Origin: UBA10348 sp002469915
GTDB lineage: Bacteria; Bacteroidota; Rhodothermia; Rhodothermales; UBA10348
Reading direction: 5' to 3'
NCBI GenBank assembly: GCA_029249345.1
Contig: JAQWHM010000001.1
Span: 186,001-250,000, forward strand
Length of the DNA: 64,000 nucleotides
This document shows positions 1-8,767 of this stretch, one piece after another. How positions within the stretch are numbered: the stretch's first letter is position 1; every line of letters starts with the position of its first letter. The translations under genes were made by a program, and so were the position numbers. The notes beneath the pieces are model-generated. The model saw only the letters and a list, made by a program, of their open reading frames with translations. It was not told the DNA's origin and ran no database searches.

Positions 1-231
1 GTTTTTCCGTTCAAACTCTGTGCCATCCGGAAGATGTACAATGAGGTCCAACTCGACGTGTGTTACATCCTTGCGGTCGGATCGATCGTAACGAGTCACT
101 TCTGCCCATGTGGAAATACCCTCGTCCATGGTTTTTTGAAGCTGGATAGCCGTATATGCTTGATGCGCAGATAAGGCGACCAGTATGGCTGGGATGAGCC
201 AGGCCCAACGGGCCACTTTTTTAACAATCAT
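1..231 (-). CDS. N-terminal part of a membrane-anchored protein, possibly DUF3592-like (runs off the window)
   Basis: An open frame starts at an ATG at 231 (minus strand) and stays open to base 1, giving 77 codons, so the C-terminus lies outside the window. It begins MIVKKVARWAWLIPAILVAL, that is, two lysines followed by one hydrophobic segment (about residues 8-24), which I read as a signal anchor. After it come a helix-like stretch and a strand-rich region ending in a turn of the type LPDGTEFE. This layout resembles DUF3592 proteins, but too little is present to be sure. I prefer this frame to the competing one at 11-208 because it has a natural membrane anchor and no stop. No function can be given. 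Confidence 0.6.
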   Translation of the reverse strand, partial: MIVKKVARWAWLIPAILVALSAHQAYTAIQLQKTMDEGISTWAEVTRYDRSDRKDVTHVELDLIVHLPDGTEFERKN

Positions 232-351
232 GGTGCTTAGAAGCTAGGATGGAATCGGTAATCTACCGGGAATCCAACCCTATCCGAAAGGATGGGTTCT
301 ACTCTGTGCAATGAAGAATCAGGAAAGGAAAAAAGGAGCAAACGAAATCCA

Positions 352-1149
352 CTACTGTACATAAACAGAGTCGCCCACACTCAATACACGTCCTTCCGAG
401 TCGCTTTTCGGGATCGCATTCATACCTACCATCACTTTATTATCGATGCGCCTGTAGGTCAATAGCGTTTTCATGGGCTCATCCATTCGGTCACCCGTTT
501 GCTGGTCGGTTCGTATCACAATGCAGCGTGCGCACTGTTTGACCAGTTTCATAGATACCGGTCCGCCTGTTAACGTCGTCCAGGTATCCTCTTGCCAAGC
601 TTCTGCCCCGGACACAATAATATTTGCTCTAAATCGATCGGTAGGCACAGGCCGTTCCATTCGCGAATTTAATTCGGCCATGGACGCCCTTCCCAAAACG
701 AGTATGGGATATCCATCTGCAAAACTAACCCACTCCCCAGGTCTTGAGTAGTCAAGTTCTATTTGTCGTTCAGTGCTATCAGGCATCCCTACCATCTGAA
801 TAGGTTCTCCGAGCGCTGATGAGAAGAACTCATCTACTTCTGAACTGCCAGAGGATACACGAACCGTGTCATCCCAAACCGTTGCCTGCCTATTCGCTTC
901 GAGTGCTGGGTGCAGAGTCGCATGAACATAGCCCATGTCAGCGTGCGTAATCCGTAAGGTCTCTCCCAATACTTCGACACCAAACTGGGTCAATTGAGGA
1001 TGCGTGCGTTGCGTAATGAATCCACCGTCTGGTTTAACCAACATGAACCGGCGGTCGTACTCTAGACCTCGCATCGTGACGGTTGCTTTCTCAAGAGAAA
1101 TCCCGGCTAGGCTCTTTATTGGATAGATATGCAAGGACTCAACGTTCAT
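352..1149 (-). CDS. MOSC domain protein, YcbX/mARC-like
   Basis: This 265-residue protein has the N-terminal beta-barrel (MOSC_N, beginning VESLHIYPIKSLAG) and the C-terminal MOSC domain found in YcbX and the mitochondrial mARC enzymes. Those bind molybdenum cofactor through a conserved cysteine and reduce N-hydroxylated compounds. The cysteine is probably in the motif QCARCIVIRTDQQTG, followed by the family hallmark EPMKTLLTYRR. No ferredoxin domain follows, unlike E. coli YcbX. I chose the second methionine (1149), not the one at 1167, because its ATG overlaps the TGA of the upstream peptidase gene as ATGA, implying translational coupling. Substrate unknown; family assignment firm. Confidence 0.85.
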   Translation of the reverse strand: MNVESLHIYPIKSLAGISLEKATVTMRGLEYDRRFMLVKPDGGFITQRTHPQLTQFGVEVLGETLRITHADMGYVHATLHPALEANRQATVWDDTVRVSSGSSEVDEFFSSALGEPIQMVGMPDSTERQIELDYSRPGEWVSFADGYPILVLGRASMAELNSRMERPVPTDRFRANIIVSGAEAWQEDTWTTLTGGPVSMKLVKQCARCIVIRTDQQTGDRMDEPMKTLLTYRRIDNKVMVGMNAIPKSDSEGRVLSVGDSVYVQ

Positions 1150-2075
1150 TTCGCGAAGGTATCCCACTGCTGCTCGTCCATAGCGAGAATGCTGTGCAAA
1201 ATGTAATTGGCTGCCACATTAAAAAAGTCCCAAGTCACATCTCCCGCCACATCCGAAGGAGCGTGGTACCCGTCGTGATCTTCCACCCCAAAATATAGAA
1301 AGGGAATTCCAGCTGCGTGAAAAGGGCCATGATCACTGGACATAGTCCAATCATCTTGACCCGTGCCCGGCAGATCGTGTCCAAACAGAACCGAAAGGCC
1401 CTCACCAGTAGATATGCCTTCCAAAACAGGCTTTAAGAAGGGATAATGGTGGGTACCTACCGCATATAACTCAGACACTTGGCTTCTGCTCACCATATCT
1501 AAGTTTACATTCAACAGGACACGACGATCCTTCAAACATGCAGAATCGACTAGATGACGTGCGCCTTGCAGTCCCATTTCTTCCGCATCCAGAAACGCAA
1601 TAACAATATCGTGTTTGGGTTGAACGTCATGAAAGAATCGACTCAACTCGATCAAAACAGCGGTCCCTGAGGCATTATCATCTGCGCCATTGAAAATCTG
1701 TCCATTTCGCTCTCCCAAGTGGTCAAAGTGGGCTGTCAAAACGATCGTATCGCTATTTCCCTCAGTACCCTCGTAAAGCCCTATAATATTTTTCCCTTCA
1801 AAGGATTCTCCGCTTCTGCGTGAGTCAAAACTAAAGGGCTGAAGCACGTTTTCCCTACAAGGAGCCATGTCGCCCACTTGCCCGAGAATGTATGTTCGAG
1901 CCAGATCAGCACCTTCCGTGCCGGTTCGTCGGCCCTGATACGTATCCGAAGCGAGTTCGGTAACATGCATCTTCAATTGGGCTCCTGACAACTCAGCCGG
2001 GCCTGATTGAGCCAAAGCACCCATCGAAGTGATTGCCAGAAGGAAAAGGAAGAAGATTGAATTCAATTGTTTCAT
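1146..2075 (-). CDS. Secreted M28-family zinc aminopeptidase
   Basis: This 309-residue protein starts with a signal peptide (MKQLNSIFFLFLLAITSMGALA) and is therefore exported. The rest is an M28 (aminopeptidase Y/S-like) domain. Likely zinc ligands are His and Asp in TAHFDHLG and NGADDNASG, the catalytic and ligand glutamates in DAEEMG, Asp in NVNLDMVSR, and His in SSDHGPFHAAG. It probably removes N-terminal amino acids from extracellular peptides. I use the internal ATG at 2075 rather than the upstream one at 2120, because the signal peptide begins exactly there. Its stop overlaps the start of the MOSC gene by 4 bp. The two functions have no obvious link. Confidence 0.85.
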   Translation of the reverse strand: MKQLNSIFFLFLLAITSMGALAQSGPAELSGAQLKMHVTELASDTYQGRRTGTEGADLARTYILGQVGDMAPCRENVLQPFSFDSRRSGESFEGKNIIGLYEGTEGNSDTIVLTAHFDHLGERNGQIFNGADDNASGTAVLIELSRFFHDVQPKHDIVIAFLDAEEMGLQGARHLVDSACLKDRRVLLNVNLDMVSRSQVSELYAVGTHHYPFLKPVLEGISTGEGLSVLFGHDLPGTGQDDWTMSSDHGPFHAAGIPFLYFGVEDHDGYHAPSDVAGDVTWDFFNVAANYILHSILAMDEQQWDTFAK

Positions 2076-2193
2076 AAAAAGGCATCTAGATTCATCAGCA
2101 CACAATTTTTCCAGCCACAAAGCGGGACCGTTTGATACCCGATTCGTACACTGAAAAATATACGATCATTCGTCCATCTTCTCCCGCTTGCTC

Positions 2194-3057
2194 ATGTCCT
2201 TTCCTCGCGTAGCCTTAGAATCCACCGTTCTCGCTCATGGACTGCCGCATCCTCATAATCACCATCTCGCTCACGATTTAGATTCCATCGTACGCGACGC
2301 AGGCGCGATTCCTATTACCATTGGATACATCAATGGTGTTGAGTGCATCGGACTTTCGGATGACGAAGTATCCATGATGTGTGTAGATCCATCCGTACAG
2401 AAAGTCAGCATCCGAGATATTCCGAGAGTGGTCGCAAGAGGCCTGCATGGGGCTACCACCGTCGCTACAACGATCCGATCGGCTTCTCGGGCAGGAATCA
2501 ACGTGATGGCTACGGGGGGAATTGGTGGTGTACACAGAGACGCTCAAGGGCAGCCGTCTTCAGATATAAGTGCGGACTTAAGGCAACTCGCACTTTCTCC
2601 CATGACGGTAGTTTGCTCGGGCCCCAAAGCCATCCTGCATCTCGAAGCCACACGAGAACATCTGGAGTCGTTGGGAATCAGTGTAGTCGGGTATAAAACG
2701 GACACGATGCCCGCCTTTTACTGCGAAAACAGTCCCTATGCGGTGGATGTTCGTTGCGACACCCCCTTGGAAATCGCCGATCTGACCCGGGCTAGAGACG
2801 CCGCTGACCTACCGCAATCCATTTTAGTGGTCAATCCGCTCCCCGCTTCCATGGCGCTTTCTTTTGAACGCGTTCAAGAAGTGGTTACCGATGCGCTTTC
2901 CAGCACGGCCGCGCAGGCGCTCAAGCCAGCCGAGGTCACGCCGTTTTTACTGAACCATGTTAGACAGGAAATTGGTGATCGGGCTTTAACGGCCAACGTC
3001 GAGTTATTGAAACGAAATGCCGCATTGGCAGCTGCTATCGCCTCCGAATTGCACTAA
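2194..3057 (+). CDS. psuG: Pseudouridine-5'-phosphate glycosidase
   Basis: PsuG reversibly cleaves pseudouridine 5'-phosphate to uracil and ribose 5-phosphate in the cytoplasm and needs a divalent metal. The 287 residues show the family motifs ALESTVLAHGLPHP at the N-terminus, HGATTVATT, ATGGIGGVHR, SSDISADL, VVCSGPKAILHLEAT, VVGYKTDTMPAFY and NPLP. The length is close to the family's roughly 300. The start is the ATG at 2194; a TTG two codons upstream at 2188 is in frame but less likely. No pseudouridine kinase (psuK) lies beside it, so a PfkB kinase elsewhere would have to make its substrate. It converges on ddl with 1 bp between the stop codons. Confidence 0.93.
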   Translation: MSFPRVALESTVLAHGLPHPHNHHLAHDLDSIVRDAGAIPITIGYINGVECIGLSDDEVSMMCVDPSVQKVSIRDIPRVVARGLHGATTVATTIRSASRAGINVMATGGIGGVHRDAQGQPSSDISADLRQLALSPMTVVCSGPKAILHLEATREHLESLGISVVGYKTDTMPAFYCENSPYAVDVRCDTPLEIADLTRARDAADLPQSILVVNPLPASMALSFERVQEVVTDALSSTAAQALKPAEVTPFLLNHVRQEIGDRALTANVELLKRNAALAAAIASELH

Positions 3058-3058
3058 T

Positions 3059-4270
3059 TCAGGACTTGCTGCCCTTCAGCCCTTTGGCTGAACGCTCTGC
3101 CAAAAGATTGACATCGTAGGAGCGCACGCGTCGCGTGCGCTCCTCAAAACGATGGATGGCTAAATCTACCAATGTCTGAACCAAGGAATCAAAGGGTACG
3201 CCCGTAGGCTCCCACAGATAAAATGAGAGCGAGCCGGGAATAGTATTGATCTCATTAAACCAGACCTCGCCGGTTATTGCATCCATTAGAAAATCGATGC
3301 GGACGACCCCTGAACAATCCAGGGCTGCAAACACCTTAAGTGCCATTTCTCGTATAAGGACGGCTTCGTCTTCGGTCACGGGCGCCGGAATGACTCGACC
3401 CAGCGAGGCCATCCCCACTCCCATGGACTTCGAACTAGATGTTTTCCCACCGCTGGAGTCATTCATGTACTTGTCCTTAAACGACAAGACACCCTCCGTT
3501 CCGAGCGGTTCTTCAAGTACAGAGACCCGAGAATCAACACCATCCCCCAGCACGGAAGCGTTTATTTCTCTCAAGTTAGGGACACACTTTTCGACCAATA
3601 CATGCGCATCGTAACGAAGGGCTTCTTCGATGGCCGCATCTAATTCCGCACAATTTTCTACCCGCGCGATGCCGATTGAAGAGCCTAAACTGATAGGTTT
3701 GACAATGGCTGGAAACCCTAGGCTGGTTTCAATTCGAGTTAACTCTGCCTCTTCCTTATTCCTGAATGATGACTCGGAAACCTCGACCCAGTCAACGACT
3801 GGAACCCCAACGAAAAGGCATGCCTTTTTGGAAAGAACCTTGTTCATTCCGAGTGCAGATGCTGCAACGCCACTCCCCGTATAGGGCACGGTCATCGTCT
3901 CGCAAAGCCCTTGAACAGATCCGTTTTCCCCGGAAGAGCCGTGAAAAGCCAAAAAAGCCACATCTAGCACGATCTCTCTATTGGTCTTAAAACGCCCTCT
4001 ATGACGCGGAATAAGTGCCAACGACCGTCCAGGTCCAGGCGCCAAGGTAATTTCAGCACACTGGGACAACAATTTGGGCACGTCTCCAAAGGCTTTGATG
4101 TCCTTGAGTTGATCTCCCACATACCAACGCCCCGCCTTCGAGACATATACCGGGACGACACTATTGCCCTGAGTAGAGAGGGCCGCGGCGGCCTGCAATC
4201 CAGTAATCACCGACACTTCGTGCTCAGGTGATTGTCCTCCGAAAAAAACACCAATTTGTGTCCGGGCCAT
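3059..4270 (-). CDS. ddl: D-alanine--D-alanine ligase
   Basis: This ATP-grasp enzyme joins two D-alanines for peptidoglycan precursors. The N-terminal motif GVFFGGQSPEHEVSV, the ATP-binding stretch GFPAIVKPISLGSSIGIARV, LVEKCV, and the C-terminal metal site GEVWFNEINTIPGS are all present. It has 403 residues, longer than the roughly 310 of DdlB, owing to a serine/glycine-rich insert (about residues 269-290, NDSSGGKTSSSKSMG) and a basic C-terminal tail. The start is the ATG at 4270. The product of alanine racemase (6777-7907) would feed it, though that gene is in a separate unit. The insert falls where other Ddl proteins have a mobile substrate loop and could alter it; that is inference. Confidence 0.93.
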   Translation of the reverse strand: MARTQIGVFFGGQSPEHEVSVITGLQAAAALSTQGNSVVPVYVSKAGRWYVGDQLKDIKAFGDVPKLLSQCAEITLAPGPGRSLALIPRHRGRFKTNREIVLDVAFLAFHGSSGENGSVQGLCETMTVPYTGSGVAASALGMNKVLSKKACLFVGVPVVDWVEVSESSFRNKEEAELTRIETSLGFPAIVKPISLGSSIGIARVENCAELDAAIEEALRYDAHVLVEKCVPNLREINASVLGDGVDSRVSVLEEPLGTEGVLSFKDKYMNDSSGGKTSSSKSMGVGMASLGRVIPAPVTEDEAVLIREMALKVFAALDCSGVVRIDFLMDAITGEVWFNEINTIPGSLSFYLWEPTGVPFDSLVQTLVDLAIHRFEERTRRVRSYDVNLLAERSAKGLKGSKS

Positions 4271-4461
4271 GACTCAGGGTTGTGCGTTTTGCAAAATGGA
4301 AGGTAAAATAGGGAACGGTTGGCGAAAGAAATGAAATCCGAAACTTGAACACCAATGAGATGGCCATAGAAAGTGGATTGTCATCTTGATAAACCCGAAC
4401 TTTGGGGCCGCCTGAAAAGTACGAGAGCGCATAATCGGCCCATCAAAATAGTAGGTATTCA

Positions 4462-5163
4462 TTGGCTCTAGCCATCATCTCAGATATTCATTCAAACTTG
4501 CCTGCTCTAGAATCCGTCTTAAAGGTCATCGAGAGTCGGGGCATTTCCGACGTGTACTGTTTGGGAGATGTCGTAGGTTATGGCGCAGATCCCGCTGCCT
4601 GCCTTGAATTAGTTCAAAAGCATTGCAAATCGGTCGTTCTAGGTAATCACGATTTGGCTGTGGCTACGGGTGAAGGCATTGACTATCTCCCAAGAGACGG
4701 GCAGACTGCAGCCCTTCATAATGCCGAAAACCTATCGGTCGAACAACGAGCTTGGTTGGCTAATCTTCCCCTTGTCACGAGCGTGGACGACATAACATTG
4801 GCCCATGCTTCTCCCGGACATCCCGAGAAGTGGTTAAGGGTAGAATCGTTTTTTTTAGCTCAAGACCAATTCAACCATTTTGACACTCCGGTCTGCTTTG
4901 TGGGCCACACTCATCTCCCCGGAGTCCTTTCCGATAAAATTGGCGTGATGCGCGTCCGGGCCGGGCACCGGTATATGATAAATGTCGGCAGTGTCGGGCA
5001 GCCGCGAGATGGGGATCCGCGTGCCAGTTTTGGCATTTTCGATCCGGTTTCGTTCGAATTTGAACTTATCCGGACGCCATACAATGTGGACCGGAGCGTG
5101 AATCGCATCCGTGAAGAAGGCCTTCCTAGTGGCCTGGGAAAGCGCCTAGAAAAAGGAAACTAG
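4462..5163 (+). CDS. Calcineurin-like metallophosphoesterase (MJ0936/YfcE type)
   Basis: The 233-residue protein carries the whole set of metallophosphoesterase motifs: ISDIHSN (Asp8, His10), LGDVVGYG, VLGNHD, AHASP, and the paired histidines of VGHTHLPG. INVGSVGQPRDGDPRASF is typical of the MJ0936-like cytosolic phosphodiesterases. Substrate unknown. The only available start in this frame is a TTG at 4462, since a stop at 4432 closes the frame upstream; AGTAGG at 4450-4455 could be its ribosome-binding site. It is divergent from ddl and converges on dihydroorotase with 4 bp between the stops. A symmetrical diadenosine tetraphosphatase-like activity is possible, but nothing here decides it. 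Confidence 0.85.
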   Translation: MALAIISDIHSNLPALESVLKVIESRGISDVYCLGDVVGYGADPAACLELVQKHCKSVVLGNHDLAVATGEGIDYLPRDGQTAALHNAENLSVEQRAWLANLPLVTSVDDITLAHASPGHPEKWLRVESFFLAQDQFNHFDTPVCFVGHTHLPGVLSDKIGVMRVRAGHRYMINVGSVGQPRDGDPRASFGIFDPVSFEFELIRTPYNVDRSVNRIREEGLPSGLGKRLEKGN

Positions 5164-5167
5164 CTGC

Positions 5168-6463
5168 TTAAGCGTTCTTGACCAACTGGCCTTTGTTATA
5201 GATCGCCCAAGCACGTCCTTTCATCTTCGATCCCACGAACGGGGTATTAACGCTTTTGGACTTGATGTCGTCTTTTTCAAAGACCCATTCCGTGTCAGCA
5301 TCAAAAATAGTTAGGTTAGCAAGAGCCCCCTTTTCGATCCGAGGTAAGTCAATGTGCATGATATCCCGAGGAGTAATCGTCATCTTGTGTACGGCCTGAG
5401 CCGTAGTTAGCGTTCCATCAGCGATCACTTCTCGACCAGTCAATCCCCAAGCTGTTTCCAAGCCCAGAATGCCAAATGGAGCAGATATGTATTCGACTTC
5501 TTTCTCGAATGAAGCATGTGGAGCGTGGTCGGTGCAGATTGCATCTATCGTCCCATCAGCCAAGCCTGCCTTCAGACCATCAATGTCGTACTGAGGACGC
5601 AATGGTGGATGCATTTTCGTGTGGGTATCAAAACCAGACGTCTCGACTTCTTTATCGGTAAGCGTGAAGTGATGCGGACATACCTCAGTCGTCACAGGAA
5701 TACCTTTAGCCTTGGCTTCCCGAACCATATCCACTCCTTTTGCAGTCGAAATGTGGGCTACATGAACGTGTCCGCCTGTAAATTCGGCCAGCAGAATATC
5801 CCGAGCAATCATGATCTCCTCTGACAAGCCCGGAATTCCGGTCAAGCCTAACCGAGTGGAGACTTCACCTTCGTGCATGTGTCCTTTCGGTCCGAGGGGA
5901 AGATCTTCCTCATGATTGATGATGGGCATGCCTAACATGGCGCCGTACTCTAGAGCGTGTCGCATCAAACCCGTATCCTGAACCGGCGATCCATCATCCG
6001 AAAAGGCTACCGCTCCACCGGCAGCAAGATCAGCCATTTCGGCTAGGCTCTCGCCCTCCCTGTTCTTGGAGACACAAGCGATTGGATACACATCAACAGG
6101 TGTCGATGATGCTCGCTCAATAATGAACTCGACCACGTCTCGAGTGTGAATAGGAGGTGTTGTGTTGGGCATGCACGCCACAGCTGTAAAACCACCAAAA
6201 GCTGCTGCGTTGCAACCGGTTTCAATCGTTTCTTTATGCTCTTGTCCCGGTTCACGGAGATGAACATGCATATCCATCCATCCCATTGATATGAACTTTC
6301 CGGATGCATCGTAGGTCTCTGCCCCAGCTGCATCGAGCCCATTTCCAATATCCGCAATCAAGCCATTCTGTATCAGAATATCAGCCTTCCGCTCTGTGCC
6401 CTTCTTCGTATCGAGAATCGTTCCTCCGATAATTAACAGATTCGGCGTCGTTTCCTGTGTCAT
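5168..6463 (-). CDS. pyrC: Dihydroorotase (class I, multifunctional-type)
   Basis: This enzyme closes carbamoyl-aspartate to dihydroorotate, the third step of pyrimidine synthesis. The 431-residue amidohydrolase has the metal site DMHVHLREPGQEHKE, the motif ACMPNTTPP, SDDGSPV, INHEED, HVAHIST, TTEVCPHHF and the closing ICTDHAPHA. The length and the HLREPG motif mark the class I (AllB/PyrC long form) type rather than the short E. coli PyrC. Allantoinase is the main alternative, but the CTDHAPH region and the absence of any purine-breakdown neighbours favour dihydroorotase. No other pyr gene is adjacent. It is transcribed leftwards from a 313-bp intergenic region shared with alr. Confidence 0.88.
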   Translation of the reverse strand: MTQETTPNLLIIGGTILDTKKGTERKADILIQNGLIADIGNGLDAAGAETYDASGKFISMGWMDMHVHLREPGQEHKETIETGCNAAAFGGFTAVACMPNTTPPIHTRDVVEFIIERASSTPVDVYPIACVSKNREGESLAEMADLAAGGAVAFSDDGSPVQDTGLMRHALEYGAMLGMPIINHEEDLPLGPKGHMHEGEVSTRLGLTGIPGLSEEIMIARDILLAEFTGGHVHVAHISTAKGVDMVREAKAKGIPVTTEVCPHHFTLTDKEVETSGFDTHTKMHPPLRPQYDIDGLKAGLADGTIDAICTDHAPHASFEKEVEYISAPFGILGLETAWGLTGREVIADGTLTTAQAVHKMTITPRDIMHIDLPRIEKGALANLTIFDADTEWVFEKDDIKSKSVNTPFVGSKMKGRAWAIYNKGQLVKNA

Positions 6464-6776
6464 GTAATTGAATAGATGGGTTTAGAAAATGCCTTAAGAT
6501 TGAATCTCAGGCAAGCGGGATGCTGAAGTAAACTAATTAAGTCTTGTTTTGTCGCCGCTGATTCCGTGATTTTTTACGGGATACATCATCAGATCACATG
6601 GTCGATGTGCCTGAGGGACGACATGCAGTTCTTATTGTGTTGGACACAACGCAAATCTACACGTCTCACCACTCATAATCCTCTACCGTCTTGGGTTTAT
6701 CAGTGATTCCACATTCTACAAGTTTGATGCCTCAGCGTATTTCACCTTTCCCATTTGGTGGGCTAAATTCAGAATT
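6464..6776. other. Intergenic region between pyrC and alr, divergent control region
   Basis: This 313-bp stretch separates two divergent genes and has no plausible gene in it. It holds one good minus-strand match to the Bacteroidota -10 box, TAGATTTG, at 6659-6652, but without a clear TTG at the right distance, and about 190 bp from pyrC. A small inverted repeat, TTGTGT-TGG-ACACAA, lies at 6635-6649 beside it and could be an operator. I see nothing like a PyrR-type attenuator with a T-run terminator. Confidence 0.4.
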
Positions 6777-7907
6777 GTGAAACGAGCGCAACAACAAACC
6801 ATCCCACATGCTTCTCAGGCGATTATCCATTTGGATAGGCTGGAGCAAAACGTACATACGATTCGAGGGCGTATGCCTGGAATCGAGCTTATTGGCGTGG
6901 TCAAAGCCAATGCGTATGGTCATGGCAGCACACGCGTTTCCTCGAAACTACATAACCTAGGTGTACGCACACTATCTGTTGCGACGGTTTCTGAGGCCGT
7001 CCATTTGAGAGAACACGGTATTTCTTCCGAGATCATTGTTTTTGCTCCACCTACTTCCGAGTCCATTTACGCGTTCGCAGAATATGATCTGCAGCCCATC
7101 GTAGACTGCCCCGAAACCCTTTCCATCGTGGAGCAGACAGTAAAAGCCATGGACGTGCACCTGAAAGTAGACACCGGAATGGGGCGGCTCGGGGTGACCA
7201 CACAAGATGCCATACGTTTGATTAGACGGATAGAAACACGATCGGGAGTGAACTTATCCTCCATCTGGACTCATTTTGCTCGGGCAGATGAACCGGAAAA
7301 CGAAATGACACGTCTTCAATTTGATCGATTTACGCATCTCATCGATCAACTAGGAAGTCCACCTGCTCCGCTTCATGTGGCGGCTAGCGCAGCCGTCTTC
7401 TCGTTTCCAGAAAGTGTAGACCCGACAATAATGAGTATGGCGCGAGTTGGTATCGCTTTATACGGTTTACTTGACCTGCCGAACGAGCGCCCGCCAGCAG
7501 GACTCTCTCCCGTAATGGAATTCGTGTCTCGCGTTTCCGCGGTAAAAACAGTTCCCCCAAACACCCCCATTTCTTACGGATCAAGATGGAGGGCCCCTTC
7601 CACTCGGAGGATTGCTACGGTAGCAGCGGGCTATGCTGACGGGGTACCTCGGGTTCTCTCAAATAAGGGGCAGGTTCGCATCGAAAATTCGCTCTTCCCA
7701 ATTGCCGGAACCGTGTGCATGGATATGTTCATGGTGGACCTTGGAGAACCTTCCGAAACGAACGCCAATATTGGGGTCGGAACACCTGTTCAGATATTTG
7801 GGGCCAAATCGCCTACCTGCTTTGAAATAGCAGACCAGGCCCAAACCATCACGTACGTGCCAATTTGCGGTATTTCGGACCGAGTTCAACGTAAAAGTTG
7901 TCCTTGA
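6777..7907 (+). CDS. alr: Alanine racemase
   Basis: This PLP enzyme interconverts L- and D-alanine for cell-wall synthesis. The 376 residues match the usual length. The PLP lysine is Lys43 in VVKANAYGHG, and the second catalytic residue is probably the tyrosine of the ISYGSRW motif (Tyr267). VDTGMGRLG, VGIALYG, AAGYADGVPR and CMDMFMVDLG are further family signatures. The chosen start is a GTG at 6777; no ATG is in frame before the first conserved motif. It stands alone, followed by a new promoter and a two-component system. It is not fused to MurF, as it often is in Bacteroidota. Confidence 0.92.
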   Translation: MKRAQQQTIPHASQAIIHLDRLEQNVHTIRGRMPGIELIGVVKANAYGHGSTRVSSKLHNLGVRTLSVATVSEAVHLREHGISSEIIVFAPPTSESIYAFAEYDLQPIVDCPETLSIVEQTVKAMDVHLKVDTGMGRLGVTTQDAIRLIRRIETRSGVNLSSIWTHFARADEPENEMTRLQFDRFTHLIDQLGSPPAPLHVAASAAVFSFPESVDPTIMSMARVGIALYGLLDLPNERPPAGLSPVMEFVSRVSAVKTVPPNTPISYGSRWRAPSTRRIATVAAGYADGVPRVLSNKGQVRIENSLFPIAGTVCMDMFMVDLGEPSETNANIGVGTPVQIFGAKSPTCFEIADQAQTITYVPICGISDRVQRKSCP

Positions 7908-7922
7908 ACTCGCCACGTCTTC

Positions 7923-7950
7923 TTGATTTCACCTCTTTGTAGTATATTTG
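7923..7950 (+). promoter_or_regulatory. Bacteroidota-type promoter for the two-component operon
   Basis: TTG at 7923-7925, a 17-base spacer, then TATATTTG at 7943-7950, an exact match to the TAnnTTTG -10 box used by the primary sigma factor of Bacteroidota. It lies 86 bp before the ATG of the response regulator. Transcription would begin near 7956. Confidence 0.65.
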
Positions 7951-8035
7951 CGTCCCTTTCGGGTGGTACGTTTTCTAGTCTGCCTTAATCGGAATTCCTA
8001 TTTCGTGTTTATCTCTGTCTACACCAGGATCAGTT

Positions 8036-8746
8036 ATGGCTAGTACGTTTGACCCGTCACAGTTGCACATTCTTCTCGTCGATGATGAAGAAGACGTCGT
8101 TGAAGTTGTTTCTCATTTCCTTGAGCAGGAAGGATTCAACGTTCACAAAGCCTATGCGGGAAATGATGCGCTTGAAAAGGCCACTCCCGATATAGACCTC
8201 ATCGTTCTGGACATTATGCTTCCAGAAATGGATGGGTATGAAATCTGTCGTCGCCTCCGTGGTCGCGTAGAAACAGAGACCATTCCGATCGTATTTCTTT
8301 CAGCCAAAGGCGAAGAAGACGATCAAGTCAAAGGCCTCATGATGGGTGCCGATGCCTACCTCACCAAGCCAGTCTCCCCACAGGTGATTGTTGCCCACGT
8401 GAAAGCGGTCCTACGCCGGAGTGGAATCGAAGAGAGTCGTACGCTTCAAGTTCGGAATCTTACGATTTATGAAGATGAGTACCGTGCATCCCTCGATGGT
8501 AAAGACCTTGGTCTCACACTGACCGAGTTTGAATTGGTACGATACTTAGTTCGCCATCCACGAAAAGCATTTACGCGCCAGCAGCTTCTAGAAACCATTT
8601 GGAAGGATGCGATGATGGTCACCGAAAGAACGGTCGATGCACACATCAAGAACCTACGCGAAAAACTGGGGTCATTTGCCCAGCACATTCAGACGGTTCG
8701 TGGTGTTGGCTATCGCTTCGTAGAAGAAGGAGAGCCTGAAGCATAG
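8036..8746 (+). CDS. OmpR/PhoB-family response regulator
   Basis: The 236-residue protein has an N-terminal receiver domain (residues about 10-125) with the acidic pair in LLVDDEED, the phosphorylated Asp59 in LIVLDIMLPEMDG, the switch Ser/Thr in VFLSAKG and the conserved Lys in YLTKP. A C-terminal winged-helix DNA-binding domain (about 140-230) follows, with LTLTEFELVRYLVRHP and the recognition-helix region RTVDAHIKNLREKLG. It ends 21 bp before the sensor kinase gene, so the two form one operon. It most resembles PhoB-type regulators, but no phosphate-transport genes are nearby, so the stimulus is unknown. Confidence 0.92.
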   Translation: MASTFDPSQLHILLVDDEEDVVEVVSHFLEQEGFNVHKAYAGNDALEKATPDIDLIVLDIMLPEMDGYEICRRLRGRVETETIPIVFLSAKGEEDDQVKGLMMGADAYLTKPVSPQVIVAHVKAVLRRSGIEESRTLQVRNLTIYEDEYRASLDGKDLGLTLTEFELVRYLVRHPRKAFTRQQLLETIWKDAMMVTERTVDAHIKNLREKLGSFAQHIQTVRGVGYRFVEEGEPEA

Positions 8747-8767
8747 GCTTCCATTACGGTGTAGTCT

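Noticed and set aside
11..208. Minus-strand reading frame of 65 codons at the left edge
   Set aside because: It lies in another frame of the partial gene 1-231, which has a membrane anchor and stays open to the window edge.
4274..4462. Minus-strand 62-codon frame between ddl and the phosphoesterase
   Set aside because: It lies in the divergent promoter region, has no domain, and would block both promoters.
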